DNA from: Pseudoalteromonas byunsanensis
Lineage (GTDB): Bacteria; Pseudomonadota; Gammaproteobacteria; Enterobacterales; Alteromonadaceae
DNA length: 64,000 nucleotides
Reading direction: 5' to 3'
NCBI RefSeq assembly: GCF_001854475.1
Contig: NZ_MNAN01000030.1
Location: 1-64,000, forward strand
Below are positions 1 to 8,758 of this stretch, one piece after another; the first letter of the stretch is position 1; every line of letters starts with the position of its first letter. The notes beneath the pieces were generated by a model. The model saw nothing but the letters and a program-made list of their open reading frames with translations, had not been told where the DNA came from and did no database searches. The position numbers and the translations under genes are program-made.

Positions 1-111
1 TCAACACTTAATTTTTAAGTTTCTTGAGAAGCTTTAAAGTTAAGTTTTACTCGACCCTGACTCGTTGTTGCTTTGCTTAAGTTGCTTGGCGCTCCGTGTC
101 AGTGGAGGCGC

Positions 112-139
112 ATTATAGAGAATTCCAAAATCAAAGCAA
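112..139 (-). promoter_or_regulatory. Strong stable-RNA type promoter firing out of the left edge
   Basis: Read on the minus strand there is a TTGCTT -35 (134-139), a 16-base spacer and a perfect TATAAT -10 (112-117), followed directly by the GC-rich discriminator GCGCC. A/T tracts further upstream (about 140-200) look like an UP element. The downstream leader runs off the window and ends in TTGA at positions 4-1, which could be the start of a second, tandem -35. No coding start is visible. GC-rich discriminators and tandem promoters are typical of stringently controlled rRNA and tRNA operons, so I infer one just left of the window. Confidence 0.7.
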
Positions 140-359
140 GCATTTTTTTCAAAAAACTGTAAAAAAGCGCATTTCGAGCAAAAAACACACAAAACCATTC
201 AAAAAACTACGTTCCATGTATGTTTCACCCAACAAATCTTATGAAATTTAATTAGGAGGACAGTAAGTATTGTAGAAAAAAGCAAAGATGCAAACTATTT
301 TTGTGAAAATACACCAGTCGCTCTTCACTTCCGGTGTACACCTAAAGACAGCACAGTGA
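140..359. other. AT-rich stretch without a gene
   Basis: Together with the promoter to its left this makes a gene-free stretch of about 359 bases. It holds A/T tracts that probably belong to the leftward promoter, and a short palindrome GGTGTACACC near 333. I see no convincing terminator for the gene that ends at 360 and no supported small ORF. Confidence 0.5.
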
Positions 360-1217
360 TTAATACAATAAGCTGTATAATTTTCTTCTATATGTTGCAG
401 CTAACGCATCACCATCAGGTAATGAAGTGATTATTTCCAAAAAGTCCTGTTTCGCTGATGCAAAGCTCATATCACGCTTCAAGATACTTAGAAGTAATTC
501 TAATGCTTCTTCTTTTCTTCCCGCGTCACCAAGCAACTTTGCTAGCTTTAACTTAAGATCATTGTTCTCTGGCTCAGCCTCTAATGCTTCACTTAGCATT
601 TTAATTTCAGGTGATTCTTGTTGAGCCTGCGCTTGTTGCAATTTAGCACATAGATTCTGATAGTAAGCATCTTGCTCATTCGCACCTACAGAATCAAGTA
701 ACGCTTTAGCATGATCTAGTTTTTGAATTTGAATACAAATATTGGCCAGTACGAGTTTCACACGAACATTATCAGCATCAATATCGTAGGCTTGTTTGGC
801 AAAGCTAAAAGCTGTATTTAAATCATCCGCAGCTAATGCCTGCTTTGCTTGATCTAGCAATAGCACTTCAGGCTTAGGTAAGTGCTCAGCTAGCGCTTTC
901 TTTATTTCATCTTCACTCTGTGCGCCATGGAGCATGTCTACAGGTGCGCCATTTTTTAGCATCACAAGAGTTGGCAACGATTGTAGACCAATTTGCTGAG
1001 CCAACTGCGAAGCTAAAGCTTGCTGTTGATCACAATCGACGGTTGCAACTACCAAGTGCGCTCCATAGCCTGTAGCTAAACTCGATAGTATTGATGCTTG
1101 TTCCACACAGTCTGGATTCTGTGCACTAAAAAAAGTCAGCAAAATCAGCTTATCTTGATTCTGCTCTCCCAATACTTGCTGGATATTATCTGGCGTTAAA
1201 TGGATTTGATTACTCAT
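360..1217 (-). CDS. cnoX: CnoX/YbbN-like thioredoxin-fold co-chaperone
   Basis: A 285-residue protein with an N-terminal thioredoxin-like domain (about 1-115) and a TPR-like helical C-terminus (about 120-285), the layout of E. coli CnoX (YbbN). CnoX is a holdase that protects proteins from over-oxidation and hands them to GroEL and DnaK. The thioredoxin active site WCGPC is replaced by a segment reading NPDC, so only the second cysteine remains; E. coli CnoX also lacks the first cysteine. The cis-proline region (SLPTLVML) is intact. The TPR part has alternating Leu/Ala helices with the LLLSIL and LKLKLAKLL pattern of the family. The ATG at 1217 has only a weak ribosome binding site. The gene stands alone, 64 bases from topB on the same strand. 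Confidence 0.85.
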   Translation of the reverse strand: MSNQIHLTPDNIQQVLGEQNQDKLILLTFFSAQNPDCVEQASILSSLATGYGAHLVVATVDCDQQQALASQLAQQIGLQSLPTLVMLKNGAPVDMLHGAQSEDEIKKALAEHLPKPEVLLLDQAKQALAADDLNTAFSFAKQAYDIDADNVRVKLVLANICIQIQKLDHAKALLDSVGANEQDAYYQNLCAKLQQAQAQQESPEIKMLSEALEAEPENNDLKLKLAKLLGDAGRKEEALELLLSILKRDMSFASAKQDFLEIITSLPDGDALAATYRRKLYSLLY

Positions 1218-1281
1218 ATCTTAATTTGTATTTTTTTGCCTATTTGCGTTTTATATTGTGGCGAATACTCTAATTACAAGA

Positions 1282-3207
1282 TCAGTTAACTGTATTAGTC
1301 GCTTTTTTACCACGCTTCTTAAACCTACGTTTCGCAGTAGGAGGTGTTGCTAGTCCTTTGAAGTTCACGTTTTGAATAACTTTAGCAGCTTCAATAAATT
1401 CATTTAATTGTATCATCAGAGGATCCATAAAGGCCTGATATGTACATTCTTTGTCAGCAATCTTAGCTAAATATGATTCCCATAGCGCGGTTCTATCAGG
1501 TAAAGTAAGTGATTCTGGTAACATATTCACCATGGAATGGCCTACTTCACTGGCCTTTATTTGTTTACCACTGCGCTGTAAAAAACCTCTTTTAAATAGC
1601 AACTCAATAATACCTGCCCGCGTAGCTTCAGTCCCCAACCCATCAGTCTCTTTGAGAATTTTTTTAATCTCTTTGTCTTGCACATAACGGCTGATCCCAG
1701 TCATCGCACTTAATAATGTAGCATCCGTGTAGTGCAGTGGTGGCTGTGTATGTTTTTCCTGAACTTGTGCTTCATTACATTCTAGCTTTTGTCCTTCAAC
1801 AAGTGGAGGAAGAAAGCTAGATTGTGTATCTTTAGCCTGATCTTGCTTTGTGAATAGTTCTTTAAAACCCATAACATTGACCTGTTTAGCCTTAGCAGTA
1901 AAAAGACCGCCTGCAATAATGATATGTGCCGTAGTTTCAAGATAACTGTAGGGCGGATAAAATTGTGCTATATATTGACGACTGACAAGGCTATATATTT
2001 GTAACTCTTGATAACCTAGCTGAGCAGCTTTTAACTGCTTTTCAGTCGGTATAATCGCGTGATGCGCACCAACCTTTTTATCATTCCAACACATCGACCG
2101 TAACGATAAGTCAGCGCCATCCAACTTATCTTTCTCACAGCCTTTATTAGTTGCGATTGCCGCGACCACTTTGTTTCGCTGCTGGTAATGCTCACTTGGC
2201 AAATAGCGGTTGTCTGAACGTGGATACGTGATCAGTTTATGCTTTTCATACAAACTTTGACATATATCGAGCACTTGTTTTGCAGACATGCCATACAATT
2301 TATTTGCATCAATTTGCAAAGCTGACAAATTGTAAGGTAATGGCACATTTTGCTTCTTAGGTTTTTGCTCGAGTTTACTCACTTCGCCTTGCTGGCCTGT
2401 GACCCGCGAAGCCACATTCTCAGCCAACGCTTTAAGTAGCACTCGCTTTTCGTCATCCATATACGGTTCACATGACTCACTTGGCTGCCATTTGGCTATC
2501 AGCTTCTCGTTTGAATCAGTGGCTAGATGTGCAAATACCTCATAAAAAGGCTTTGAAACAAATTCGCTGATTTCTTTATCACGCCTCACAACTAACCCCA
2601 GCACCGGCGTTTGAACTCGGCCCACCGATAACACCCCTCGATAACCCGCTTTTTGGCCCGTAAGAGTAAACGCTCGTGTCAGATTCATACCGTATAGCCA
2701 ATCGGCTCTGGCGCGAGCCAAAGCCGAAATACTTAAAGGAACGAAAGCTTTATTTGGCTGCATAGCCGCTAAAGCTCGTTTTACAGCTTGAGTATTTAAA
2801 TCGCTAACGAGCAAACGTTGCGCTTGCTGTTTTTGCTGCATCGTTAAGCCTACAAACTGTAAAACTTCATCTACTAGTAACTGCCCCTCTCGATCAGGGT
2901 CACCCGCATGAACAATAACATCCGCAGACTTAATCAGTTTTTTTAAAACACTTAGTTGTTTTTTAGTTTTGGGTTTTGCCTTAAATTGCCATTGTGGAGG
3001 GACTATCGGTAGATGCTGATACTGCCACTTCTTAAATTTAGGGTCATAATCCTCTGGCTCTGCTTGCTCTAGCAAGTGACCAATGCACCAAGACACAACA
3101 CTGCCATCACCCGTTTCTATAAACCCATCCTGCTTTTTATGCGGCTTTGGCAACGCATCCGCAATCGCTCTACCGAGTGATGGCTTTTCTGCTATATAAA
3201 GTTTCAT
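1282..3207 (-). CDS. topB: DNA topoisomerase III
   Basis: A type IA topoisomerase of 641 residues, close to the 653 of E. coli TopB. It relaxes and decatenates DNA by transient cleavage of one strand through a phosphotyrosine. The Toprim domain is at the N-terminus, with Glu7 in AEKPS and the acidic DPDRE motif at 103-107. The catalytic tyrosine is Tyr328 in ITYPRSDNRYLP, the same number as in E. coli. The family GxLSVGRVQTP motif is at about 191-201. The C-terminus is a short basic tail without zinc-finger cysteines. No Shine-Dalgarno sequence is clear before the ATG, but the start matches the family N-terminus (MKLYIAEKPS). It appears to be transcribed alone. Confidence 0.96.
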   Translation of the reverse strand: MKLYIAEKPSLGRAIADALPKPHKKQDGFIETGDGSVVSWCIGHLLEQAEPEDYDPKFKKWQYQHLPIVPPQWQFKAKPKTKKQLSVLKKLIKSADVIVHAGDPDREGQLLVDEVLQFVGLTMQQKQQAQRLLVSDLNTQAVKRALAAMQPNKAFVPLSISALARARADWLYGMNLTRAFTLTGQKAGYRGVLSVGRVQTPVLGLVVRRDKEISEFVSKPFYEVFAHLATDSNEKLIAKWQPSESCEPYMDDEKRVLLKALAENVASRVTGQQGEVSKLEQKPKKQNVPLPYNLSALQIDANKLYGMSAKQVLDICQSLYEKHKLITYPRSDNRYLPSEHYQQRNKVVAAIATNKGCEKDKLDGADLSLRSMCWNDKKVGAHHAIIPTEKQLKAAQLGYQELQIYSLVSRQYIAQFYPPYSYLETTAHIIIAGGLFTAKAKQVNVMGFKELFTKQDQAKDTQSSFLPPLVEGQKLECNEAQVQEKHTQPPLHYTDATLLSAMTGISRYVQDKEIKKILKETDGLGTEATRAGIIELLFKRGFLQRSGKQIKASEVGHSMVNMLPESLTLPDRTALWESYLAKIADKECTYQAFMDPLMIQLNEFIEAAKVIQNVNFKGLATPPTAKRRFKKRGKKATNTVN

Positions 3208-3369
3208 TGAAAAAGCGACAACCTACTGTATAAATTAACAGTTATTTTATGTTATCTCACACAAATATGCCAATATATGAATGAGCATCTTGGGCATCCA
3301 CTAAACAGGCGAAATGGAATGCTCAAAGCCAAACTGTTCATAGTCATTAAACTAACATGATGAATTACA

Positions 3370-5472
3370 TTACTTAGTCTTGAGCAGATTTAGCTGAATG
3401 TGTTTTTGCTCAACAAGTTGCGTCATTGAATTTGCCGCTAACTCAACTTGATCAGCTAGGTGCGATAATTCCATCGCCGCATCAGCAATTCCAGTTGTAT
3501 TGCTATTGATTTCCTCAGTCACTACACTTTGCTCTTCCGCGGCCGTTGCAATTTGTGTTACTTCATTAGAAATGCTCGCCAGCATTGATACCATAGTACT
3601 CATCGCTTGTGCAGATTCCTCACAATAAGAAACCGCTTGCTCACCTTGAGAGACTGAGTTCTCAATAATCCCCTCTGAGTGGTTTACCTCATGAATTAGG
3701 TTGTTGATCAACTCACTAATATCATTAGTAGAAGCATGTGTTTTGGAGGCGAGCGCCCTCACTTCGTCTGCCACAACAGCAAAACCTCTGCCTTGCTCGC
3801 CAGCTCTCGCTGCCTCAATAGCAGCGTTCAGTGCCAATAAATTAGTTTGTTCAGCTATGGCTCTAATTACATCTAGAATTTGTGATATGTCGGTGCTTCG
3901 GTCCACAACTTTATTAATGGCATGCTTTGCATCAAGTACTTGTGATGCCATTTTTTGTACAGTCTGAGTCGTTTGCACAATGCTCGCTTCTCCTTTTTGC
4001 ACTTGTTCAGACGCCTCGTTAGCACTTTGTGCAGCCTGCTCCGAAGATCTGGCGACCTCTGAAGCCGTTGCGCTCAGCTCATTGATTGCAGCAACTACAC
4101 TGTCTATTTCATTATGTTGATTGGCTACTTTATTCTTAATATTAATCGCTACTTCATTCGTTTTGAAAGATTGCTGGTATGACTGTTCAGCTAAAAGCTT
4201 TAAGTCATCTATCATTTTACGCAATTTGTCAGTAAATGAATTAAACCCCTTCGCCAGCGCAATTAGCTCAGCATGTGAACTCACTTCTAACTCATGCGTT
4301 AAATCACCTTCACTACTAGCTAAATTTTCTATACGTTGCTGGATATGGGTCAGAGGCTTAATGATATTGTTGATAAGTAGCATAGCGACCACTATTCCTG
4401 CAATAGCAACCAGTAAGCCCACTAATATCATTGTTTGGCTCAATGCATTTGATGAAGATTCAAGTTCATTCGCCAGCTCTTTCGCTTGTTCGAGCACGAC
4501 TGACTTAGGCACTTCAATGAGTAACGACCAAGTGGTGTTTGACAACTCAATGTGAATAGGTACCGCCAATGCAATTTCTTCTCCCATATCCAATAGTCCT
4601 TTGCTTAGGTGCAACTTCATTAGACGCTCAACATTGGGATTTGTAACCGATTCACCCAAAGGCCTTGCAAGCTTACTGTAGTGGCTAGAACCAACCACTA
4701 AACCTAGCTCACTTAGCAACGTAACCTTCGCTGCGCCGTTGTAAAGGCTACTAGAGAGCTCCTCTACTTGCTGTTGGAACACTGGCAGATTCAAATCAAC
4801 GCCGACCAAACCAACAAAGCGACCCTTCGCCTGAACAGGAACCGTCAGAGATGTCATCAACATATCACCATATAAATACGGCTCCATAATACAGGGTGCA
4901 TTTTTATCTCGGGCACACAAATACCATTCGGCTTCCCTCAAACCAAACTCATTTCGCGCATCAAGGTATTTATCAGCTGCAGCCGCAACTTTTTGCTGTG
5001 TCACGGTTTGGCCATCACGAGTAAAATAAATTTCTAACGTGCCATCACCTTCTACAGAGTGGCTTGCTCCACCTATAAATTGCTCATCTTTATTGTCATA
5101 ACCATTAGCTTCAAACTGAGCATACATTGACGAGACAAACTCGTTCTCTATAAGCGCGCCTGAGACCGCCTTTTGCACAACCTCTCTTGATAAGGGTTGA
5201 ACTTGTGCCGTGTTATTCAATATTCCTGAAAATGTCAAAGGAACCCGATAAGCCTCATTGATAAAGCCTGAAACTTTTTGGGCATAATAGCGACCTTGTG
5301 CAGTTAGACTCTTTTGCGCTTCTTCATATAGAACACTCTGTACCTGTGTACTTTGCTTTTCATTTTGTGTGCCCAAGTGCAACCACATATATAGTGTCAA
5401 TATCATCACCAACGATGCAACTAACACAGTAACGAACACTAACAATTTACTTTTTATTGAGGCGTATTTCAT
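3370..5472 (-). CDS. Methyl-accepting chemotaxis protein with dCache-like sensor
   Basis: A 700-residue transmembrane chemoreceptor. It has a first membrane helix (about 10-30), a large periplasmic region of about 310 residues resembling a double-Cache ligand-binding domain, a second membrane helix (about 345-370), a HAMP domain and a long coiled-coil signalling domain. The kinase-control hairpin tip is visible ([20 protein letters not shown] and the following [12 protein letters not shown]). It should control CheA and flagellar rotation; the ligand cannot be read, though Cache domains often bind amino or organic acids. I place the start at the ATG at 5472, preceded by AAGGAAG, rather than at an in-frame TTG 18 bases upstream. 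No C-terminal CheR-tethering pentapeptide is evident. No che genes are nearby. Confidence 0.93.
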   Translation of the reverse strand: MKYASIKSKLLVFVTVLVASLVMILTLYMWLHLGTQNEKQSTQVQSVLYEEAQKSLTAQGRYYAQKVSGFINEAYRVPLTFSGILNNTAQVQPLSREVVQKAVSGALIENEFVSSMYAQFEANGYDNKDEQFIGGASHSVEGDGTLEIYFTRDGQTVTQQKVAAAADKYLDARNEFGLREAEWYLCARDKNAPCIMEPYLYGDMLMTSLTVPVQAKGRFVGLVGVDLNLPVFQQQVEELSSSLYNGAAKVTLLSELGLVVGSSHYSKLARPLGESVTNPNVERLMKLHLSKGLLDMGEEIALAVPIHIELSNTTWSLLIEVPKSVVLEQAKELANELESSSNALSQTMILVGLLVAIAGIVVAMLLINNIIKPLTHIQQRIENLASSEGDLTHELEVSSHAELIALAKGFNSFTDKLRKMIDDLKLLAEQSYQQSFKTNEVAINIKNKVANQHNEIDSVVAAINELSATASEVARSSEQAAQSANEASEQVQKGEASIVQTTQTVQKMASQVLDAKHAINKVVDRSTDISQILDVIRAIAEQTNLLALNAAIEAARAGEQGRGFAVVADEVRALASKTHASTNDISELINNLIHEVNHSEGIIENSVSQGEQAVSYCEESAQAMSTMVSMLASISNEVTQIATAAEEQSVVTEEINSNTTGIADAAMELSHLADQVELAANSMTQLVEQKHIQLNLLKTK

Positions 5473-5694
5473 GAACTTCCTTATGAGCAAAACCGGCGCT
5501 TATCTCGAATCAACTATAGTGTGTTGAGTGGTAACGGCGTACATGCAAAAAATTTGTACTTTTAAAACTCACCACGACGAAATTGGCGACTTATTACTCA
5601 TTCTACAAATCTACAAACGTATGAATTTATCCCGATAATACAAGAACATCATAAACGCATTCATAGTGCAACCGTTGCTACTTTTAGTCGTAAT

Positions 5695-5722
5695 AAAAAA
5701 GGCATGACTCACATCATGCCTT
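5695..5722 (-). terminator. Terminator of the mrp operon
   Basis: On the minus strand a perfect 9-bp stem (AAGGCATGA / TCATGCCTT) with a 6-base loop is followed by a run of six T. It lies 28 bases past the stop codon of mrpG. Confidence 0.85.
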
Positions 5723-5749
5723 CTAATAAAAATCTAGCTAGTTTGATAA

Positions 5750-6082
5750 CTAAACATCATCCTCAATGTTACCTTTTCCTGAGGTGCGCTCGATACTTTT
5801 CAATTTATGATGAATCGCTGACTTTATCAGCATATAGCCACTAATTGGTGCTGTGAGTAGTAAAAAGATAGAAATCAAAACTTCTTTTGCACTGATCCCA
5901 GTTTGTAGCTGGCTAAAATATATCATTGCCGCTGTTAGCAAACTGGCCATTCCCAAAGTAGTCGCTTTTGTAGGTCCATGTAAACGCATGAAGAAATCCG
6001 GCATTTTTACAAGACCAATTGAACCCACCAACACAAAAAAACCGCCAATTAACAACAGTATTGAAATTATCCACTCAGACAT
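5750..6082 (-). CDS. mrpG: Mrp Na+/H+ antiporter subunit G
   Basis: A small membrane protein of 110 residues with three predicted membrane helices (about 7-27, 38-58, 66-88). The MrpG/MnhG/PhaG motif GLVKMPDFFMRLHGPTKATT is present after the first helix. MrpG is an essential small subunit of the heteromeric Mrp antiporter, which exports Na+ (in some cases K+) in exchange for protons at the inner membrane. It is the last gene of the operon, 9 bases after mrpF, with a terminator 28 bases downstream. A hydrophilic tail of about 20 residues ends the protein. Confidence 0.93.
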   Translation of the reverse strand: MSEWIISILLLIGGFFVLVGSIGLVKMPDFFMRLHGPTKATTLGMASLLTAAMIYFSQLQTGISAKEVLISIFLLLTAPISGYMLIKSAIHHKLKSIERTSGKGNIEDDV

Positions 6083-6091
6083 AATACCTCC

Positions 6092-6361
6092 TTATTCGAT
6101 TATGTCGCCACGGAGTAAGTATTTACATACTGCTACCGTACTAACAAAACCTAACATTGCGATAAGAAGAGCAGCTTCAAAGTACAACCCTGTGCCCATA
6201 CTCATACCGTACAAAATGATTAGCGCAATACTGTTAATGTACATAGTATCCAATGCTAAAATTCGGTCCGGTACCGAGGGCCCTACTACTAGTCGCCATA
6301 AATTCAACAGCAATGACAAACCGATCATCGCAAAAACAATCAAGATCACAGTCTCTAACAT
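6092..6361 (-). CDS. mrpF: Mrp Na+/H+ antiporter subunit F
   Basis: An 89-residue protein with three predicted membrane helices. The family signature VGPSVPDRILALDTMYINSI lies between helices 1 and 2; its Asp is conserved in MrpF/PhaF. It is part of the hetero-oligomeric Mrp complex. The start overlaps the end of mrpE by 7 bases, consistent with translational coupling. The length is usual for the family. Confidence 0.92.
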   Translation of the reverse strand: MLETVILIVFAMIGLSLLLNLWRLVVGPSVPDRILALDTMYINSIALIILYGMSMGTGLYFEAALLIAMLGFVSTVAVCKYLLRGDIIE

Positions 6362-6891
6362 TCAAAAATCTCCTTAAGCGGTGCCTCATAACGCTGCTTA
6401 ATGGTCTGTATCAGGGCATCTTCATCTTCCAGATTAAGCACATGAATAAGCAGGTAGCGCTTTTCTGGTTTACTGCCATCAGGCAAAGACTCTCGCCAAG
6501 GGTAAACCTCTGCACTCACCGTCCCAGGAGTAAGAGATACCGTGCTTGCTAAAATCGTGATTGGCATACTGTGTGACAAATCTAGCGGTACTTTTACAAA
6601 CCCCGGCTTAAGTCTTTTCGTAGGACCCAAAATCAACAAAGCGACCTGCACATTGGCTGTAATAATATCGTACAGCACCAAGAATAAATGTCTGATAGCC
6701 AGACCGGGCTTTAGAATCAAAGGTTGTTTAGTCCGAAATGGCTGAGTAGCCAAAGGAATAACAATGGCTAATATCAAACCCAATAAAATATGACCAGCCG
6801 ACAGGCTATTGTTAAGAAGCAACCAAACACAAAACAACATCAAACTACGAAATGGTGTTGGTAACCATGCAAATCGAGCTTCTAAGCGCAT
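6355..6891 (-). CDS. mrpE: Mrp Na+/H+ antiporter subunit E
   Basis: A 178-residue MnhE/MrpE family protein. Two hydrophobic segments (about 15-50 and 65-90) are followed by a cytoplasmic part carrying the family motif TVSLTPGTVSAEV near residue 115-128 and the late LIHVLNLEDEDAL stretch. MrpE is needed for full antiport activity or complex assembly in several species. The ATG sits directly at the mrpD stop (TAATG, one-base overlap). The length is a little above the roughly 160 residues of many homologues. Confidence 0.92.
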   Translation of the reverse strand: MRLEARFAWLPTPFRSLMLFCVWLLLNNSLSAGHILLGLILAIVIPLATQPFRTKQPLILKPGLAIRHLFLVLYDIITANVQVALLILGPTKRLKPGFVKVPLDLSHSMPITILASTVSLTPGTVSAEVYPWRESLPDGSKPEKRYLLIHVLNLEDEDALIQTIKQRYEAPLKEIFEC

Positions 6892-8411
6892 TATTGCCCT
6901 CCTTCTAAAACGAGGCTTACATTTTCAGCAAAGTTATGTAATTCAGTTGCTGTGAATAATGCATAATCACTTATAGGGCCTGCAAAAACAATCATCATAG
7001 GTGAAGCAAACACAAGCAAGAACAAAGCGCAGTACTGCGCTGGATGCACTAAATTCTGCTCACCCGCATCCGCTGGCTTAGCCGTAGTATTGTGCCAAAA
7101 TAAAGTACTTCCTGCTTTAGATATAGCCATCAATACCGCAAGACTCGCCAGTAAATAAACTGGCCAGAACACCATCACATATTCAGTTTCAAAAGTAGCT
7201 CTAAGCAACCAAATTTTTGCCACAAAACCAGATAATGGTGGCATACCAATTACGGTGATCGCGGCCAAGATGAATCCGCTTCCCAACAATAAGGGCTGTG
7301 CGACCGGACGCCCAGCAGTGATCCTATCTGAGACTTTACCCCGCTGACGTGCAATGAGATCTGCAATTAAAAATAAAGCGGCACTAACGAGTGTTGAATG
7401 AACCAAGTAATAGATAGCAGCAGCACTGGCTTGTACAGTCTGAACAGCAACTAGCGCCACTAACGTACCCACTGAAACAATCACAAGGTTGGCAGTTAAC
7501 TTACGTAAATCTTGACTGGCCAACACGCCGATAGCTCCAACTACGATTGTGGCAATCGCTAACCACCACAGCCAGCCTTGCGCCATCAAGCTTAGCTCGC
7601 CCGCGTTCTTACCAAACACCAGCGTGTAAACCCGCATCATTGAGTACACACCCACTTTAGTCATAATGGCAAACAATGCGGCTACAACTGGCAGTGCTGT
7701 TGCATAGGTGTTGGGCAACCATAAATGTAGTGGTAACAATGCGCCTTTGAGTGCAAATACAACTAAGAGCAACAAGCCTCCAATTTTGGCCAGATAAATA
7801 TCATCTCCTTGTAAGGTTGTTACCTTGTGCGCCATGTCTGCCATATTCAAAGTACCCAGCACTCCGTACAGCGTCCCCAGTGCGATGAGGAATACCGCGG
7901 AACCAACCAAGTTCAAGATCACATATTGCAAAGCCGCTCGCGTGTTGTGCTTGTCTCCGCCATGCATTAGCAAAGCATAGGAAGCGATAAGTAACACTTC
8001 AAAGAACACGAACAGATTGAACATATCTCCAGTTAAAAACGCGCCGTTCACACCCAAAATCAAGAAATGTAATAGCGGATGAAAAAACGCACCTCTTTCA
8101 TCATCACCCGCACAAGCATAAAGCGAGCAAGCAACGCCTAATATTGCAGTTAATGACACTAATAATACTGACAGTGGATCAGCCACCATAACGATTCCAA
8201 ATGGTGCAGACCAACCACCAATCGCATAAATTTGCGAACCATGACTCTTAACTTGAGAAAGTAATGCAACCGATGCACATAAGGTAGCTAAGGCAAAAGT
8301 CACTGACGCAACACGTCTGATCTTTAAGTTTTTACCACAAGGCGGCATCAGAAGAATAACGCCCGCCAGCATGGGCAACAAAATTGGCAAAGAAGTCAAA
8401 TGCTGGATCAT
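6891..8411 (-). CDS. mrpD: Mrp Na+/H+ antiporter subunit D
   Basis: A 506-residue polytopic protein of the NADH-quinone oxidoreductase ND2/4/5 family with about 14 membrane helices. The family features are visible: FVFFEVLLIASYAL with the membrane-buried glutamate, the lysine-containing KGALLPLHLWLPNTYATALPVVAA loop (about 220-245) and PPLSGFVAKIWL near residue 390. MrpD and MrpA are the two large proton-path subunits. The ATG overlaps the end of mrpC by four bases (ATGA), so translation is probably coupled. Confidence 0.95.
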   Translation of the reverse strand: MIQHLTSLPILLPMLAGVILLMPPCGKNLKIRRVASVTFALATLCASVALLSQVKSHGSQIYAIGGWSAPFGIVMVADPLSVLLVSLTAILGVACSLYACAGDDERGAFFHPLLHFLILGVNGAFLTGDMFNLFVFFEVLLIASYALLMHGGDKHNTRAALQYVILNLVGSAVFLIALGTLYGVLGTLNMADMAHKVTTLQGDDIYLAKIGGLLLLVVFALKGALLPLHLWLPNTYATALPVVAALFAIMTKVGVYSMMRVYTLVFGKNAGELSLMAQGWLWWLAIATIVVGAIGVLASQDLRKLTANLVIVSVGTLVALVAVQTVQASAAAIYYLVHSTLVSAALFLIADLIARQRGKVSDRITAGRPVAQPLLLGSGFILAAITVIGMPPLSGFVAKIWLLRATFETEYVMVFWPVYLLASLAVLMAISKAGSTLFWHNTTAKPADAGEQNLVHPAQYCALFLLVFASPMMIVFAGPISDYALFTATELHNFAENVSLVLEGGQ

Positions 8412-8758
8412 GCTTTACCCTTAGTTTTAGTTTTAGAAGTTTCCTGTCCATTTACATGGTCATTACCCAAGTCTGCTCGACCGCGAATTGCTAAGATCAC
8501 CACAAATGCTGTCATCGCAAAACCGATCACTATTGCCGTGAGCACCAATGCTTGTGGTAATGGGTCAGCATACGCCTCTGAATACCCCAACACAGCCGCT
8601 TTATTAAGGGCTAAACGACCAGAAGAGAACAAAAATAAGTTAACTGCGTATGACAACATAGTTAATCCAAGCACGACTGGAAATGTACGAGCCCGTAAGA
8701 TTAAAAAAACACCACAAGTAACCAATAGCCCTACACAAGACGCATATAACAATTCCAT
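8408..8758 (-). CDS. mrpC: Mrp Na+/H+ antiporter subunit C
   Basis: A 116-residue homologue of NuoK. It has three predicted membrane helices (about 3-23, 28-50, 70-95) and the typical ADPLPQALVLTAIVIGFAMT motif after helix 2. In the Mrp complex it sits between MrpA and MrpD. The ATG overlaps the mrpA stop by one base. The C-terminus is a short lysine-rich tail. Confidence 0.94.
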   Translation of the reverse strand: MELLYASCVGLLVTCGVFLILRARTFPVVLGLTMLSYAVNLFLFSSGRLALNKAAVLGYSEAYADPLPQALVLTAIVIGFAMTAFVVILAIRGRADLGNDHVNGQETSKTKTKGKA

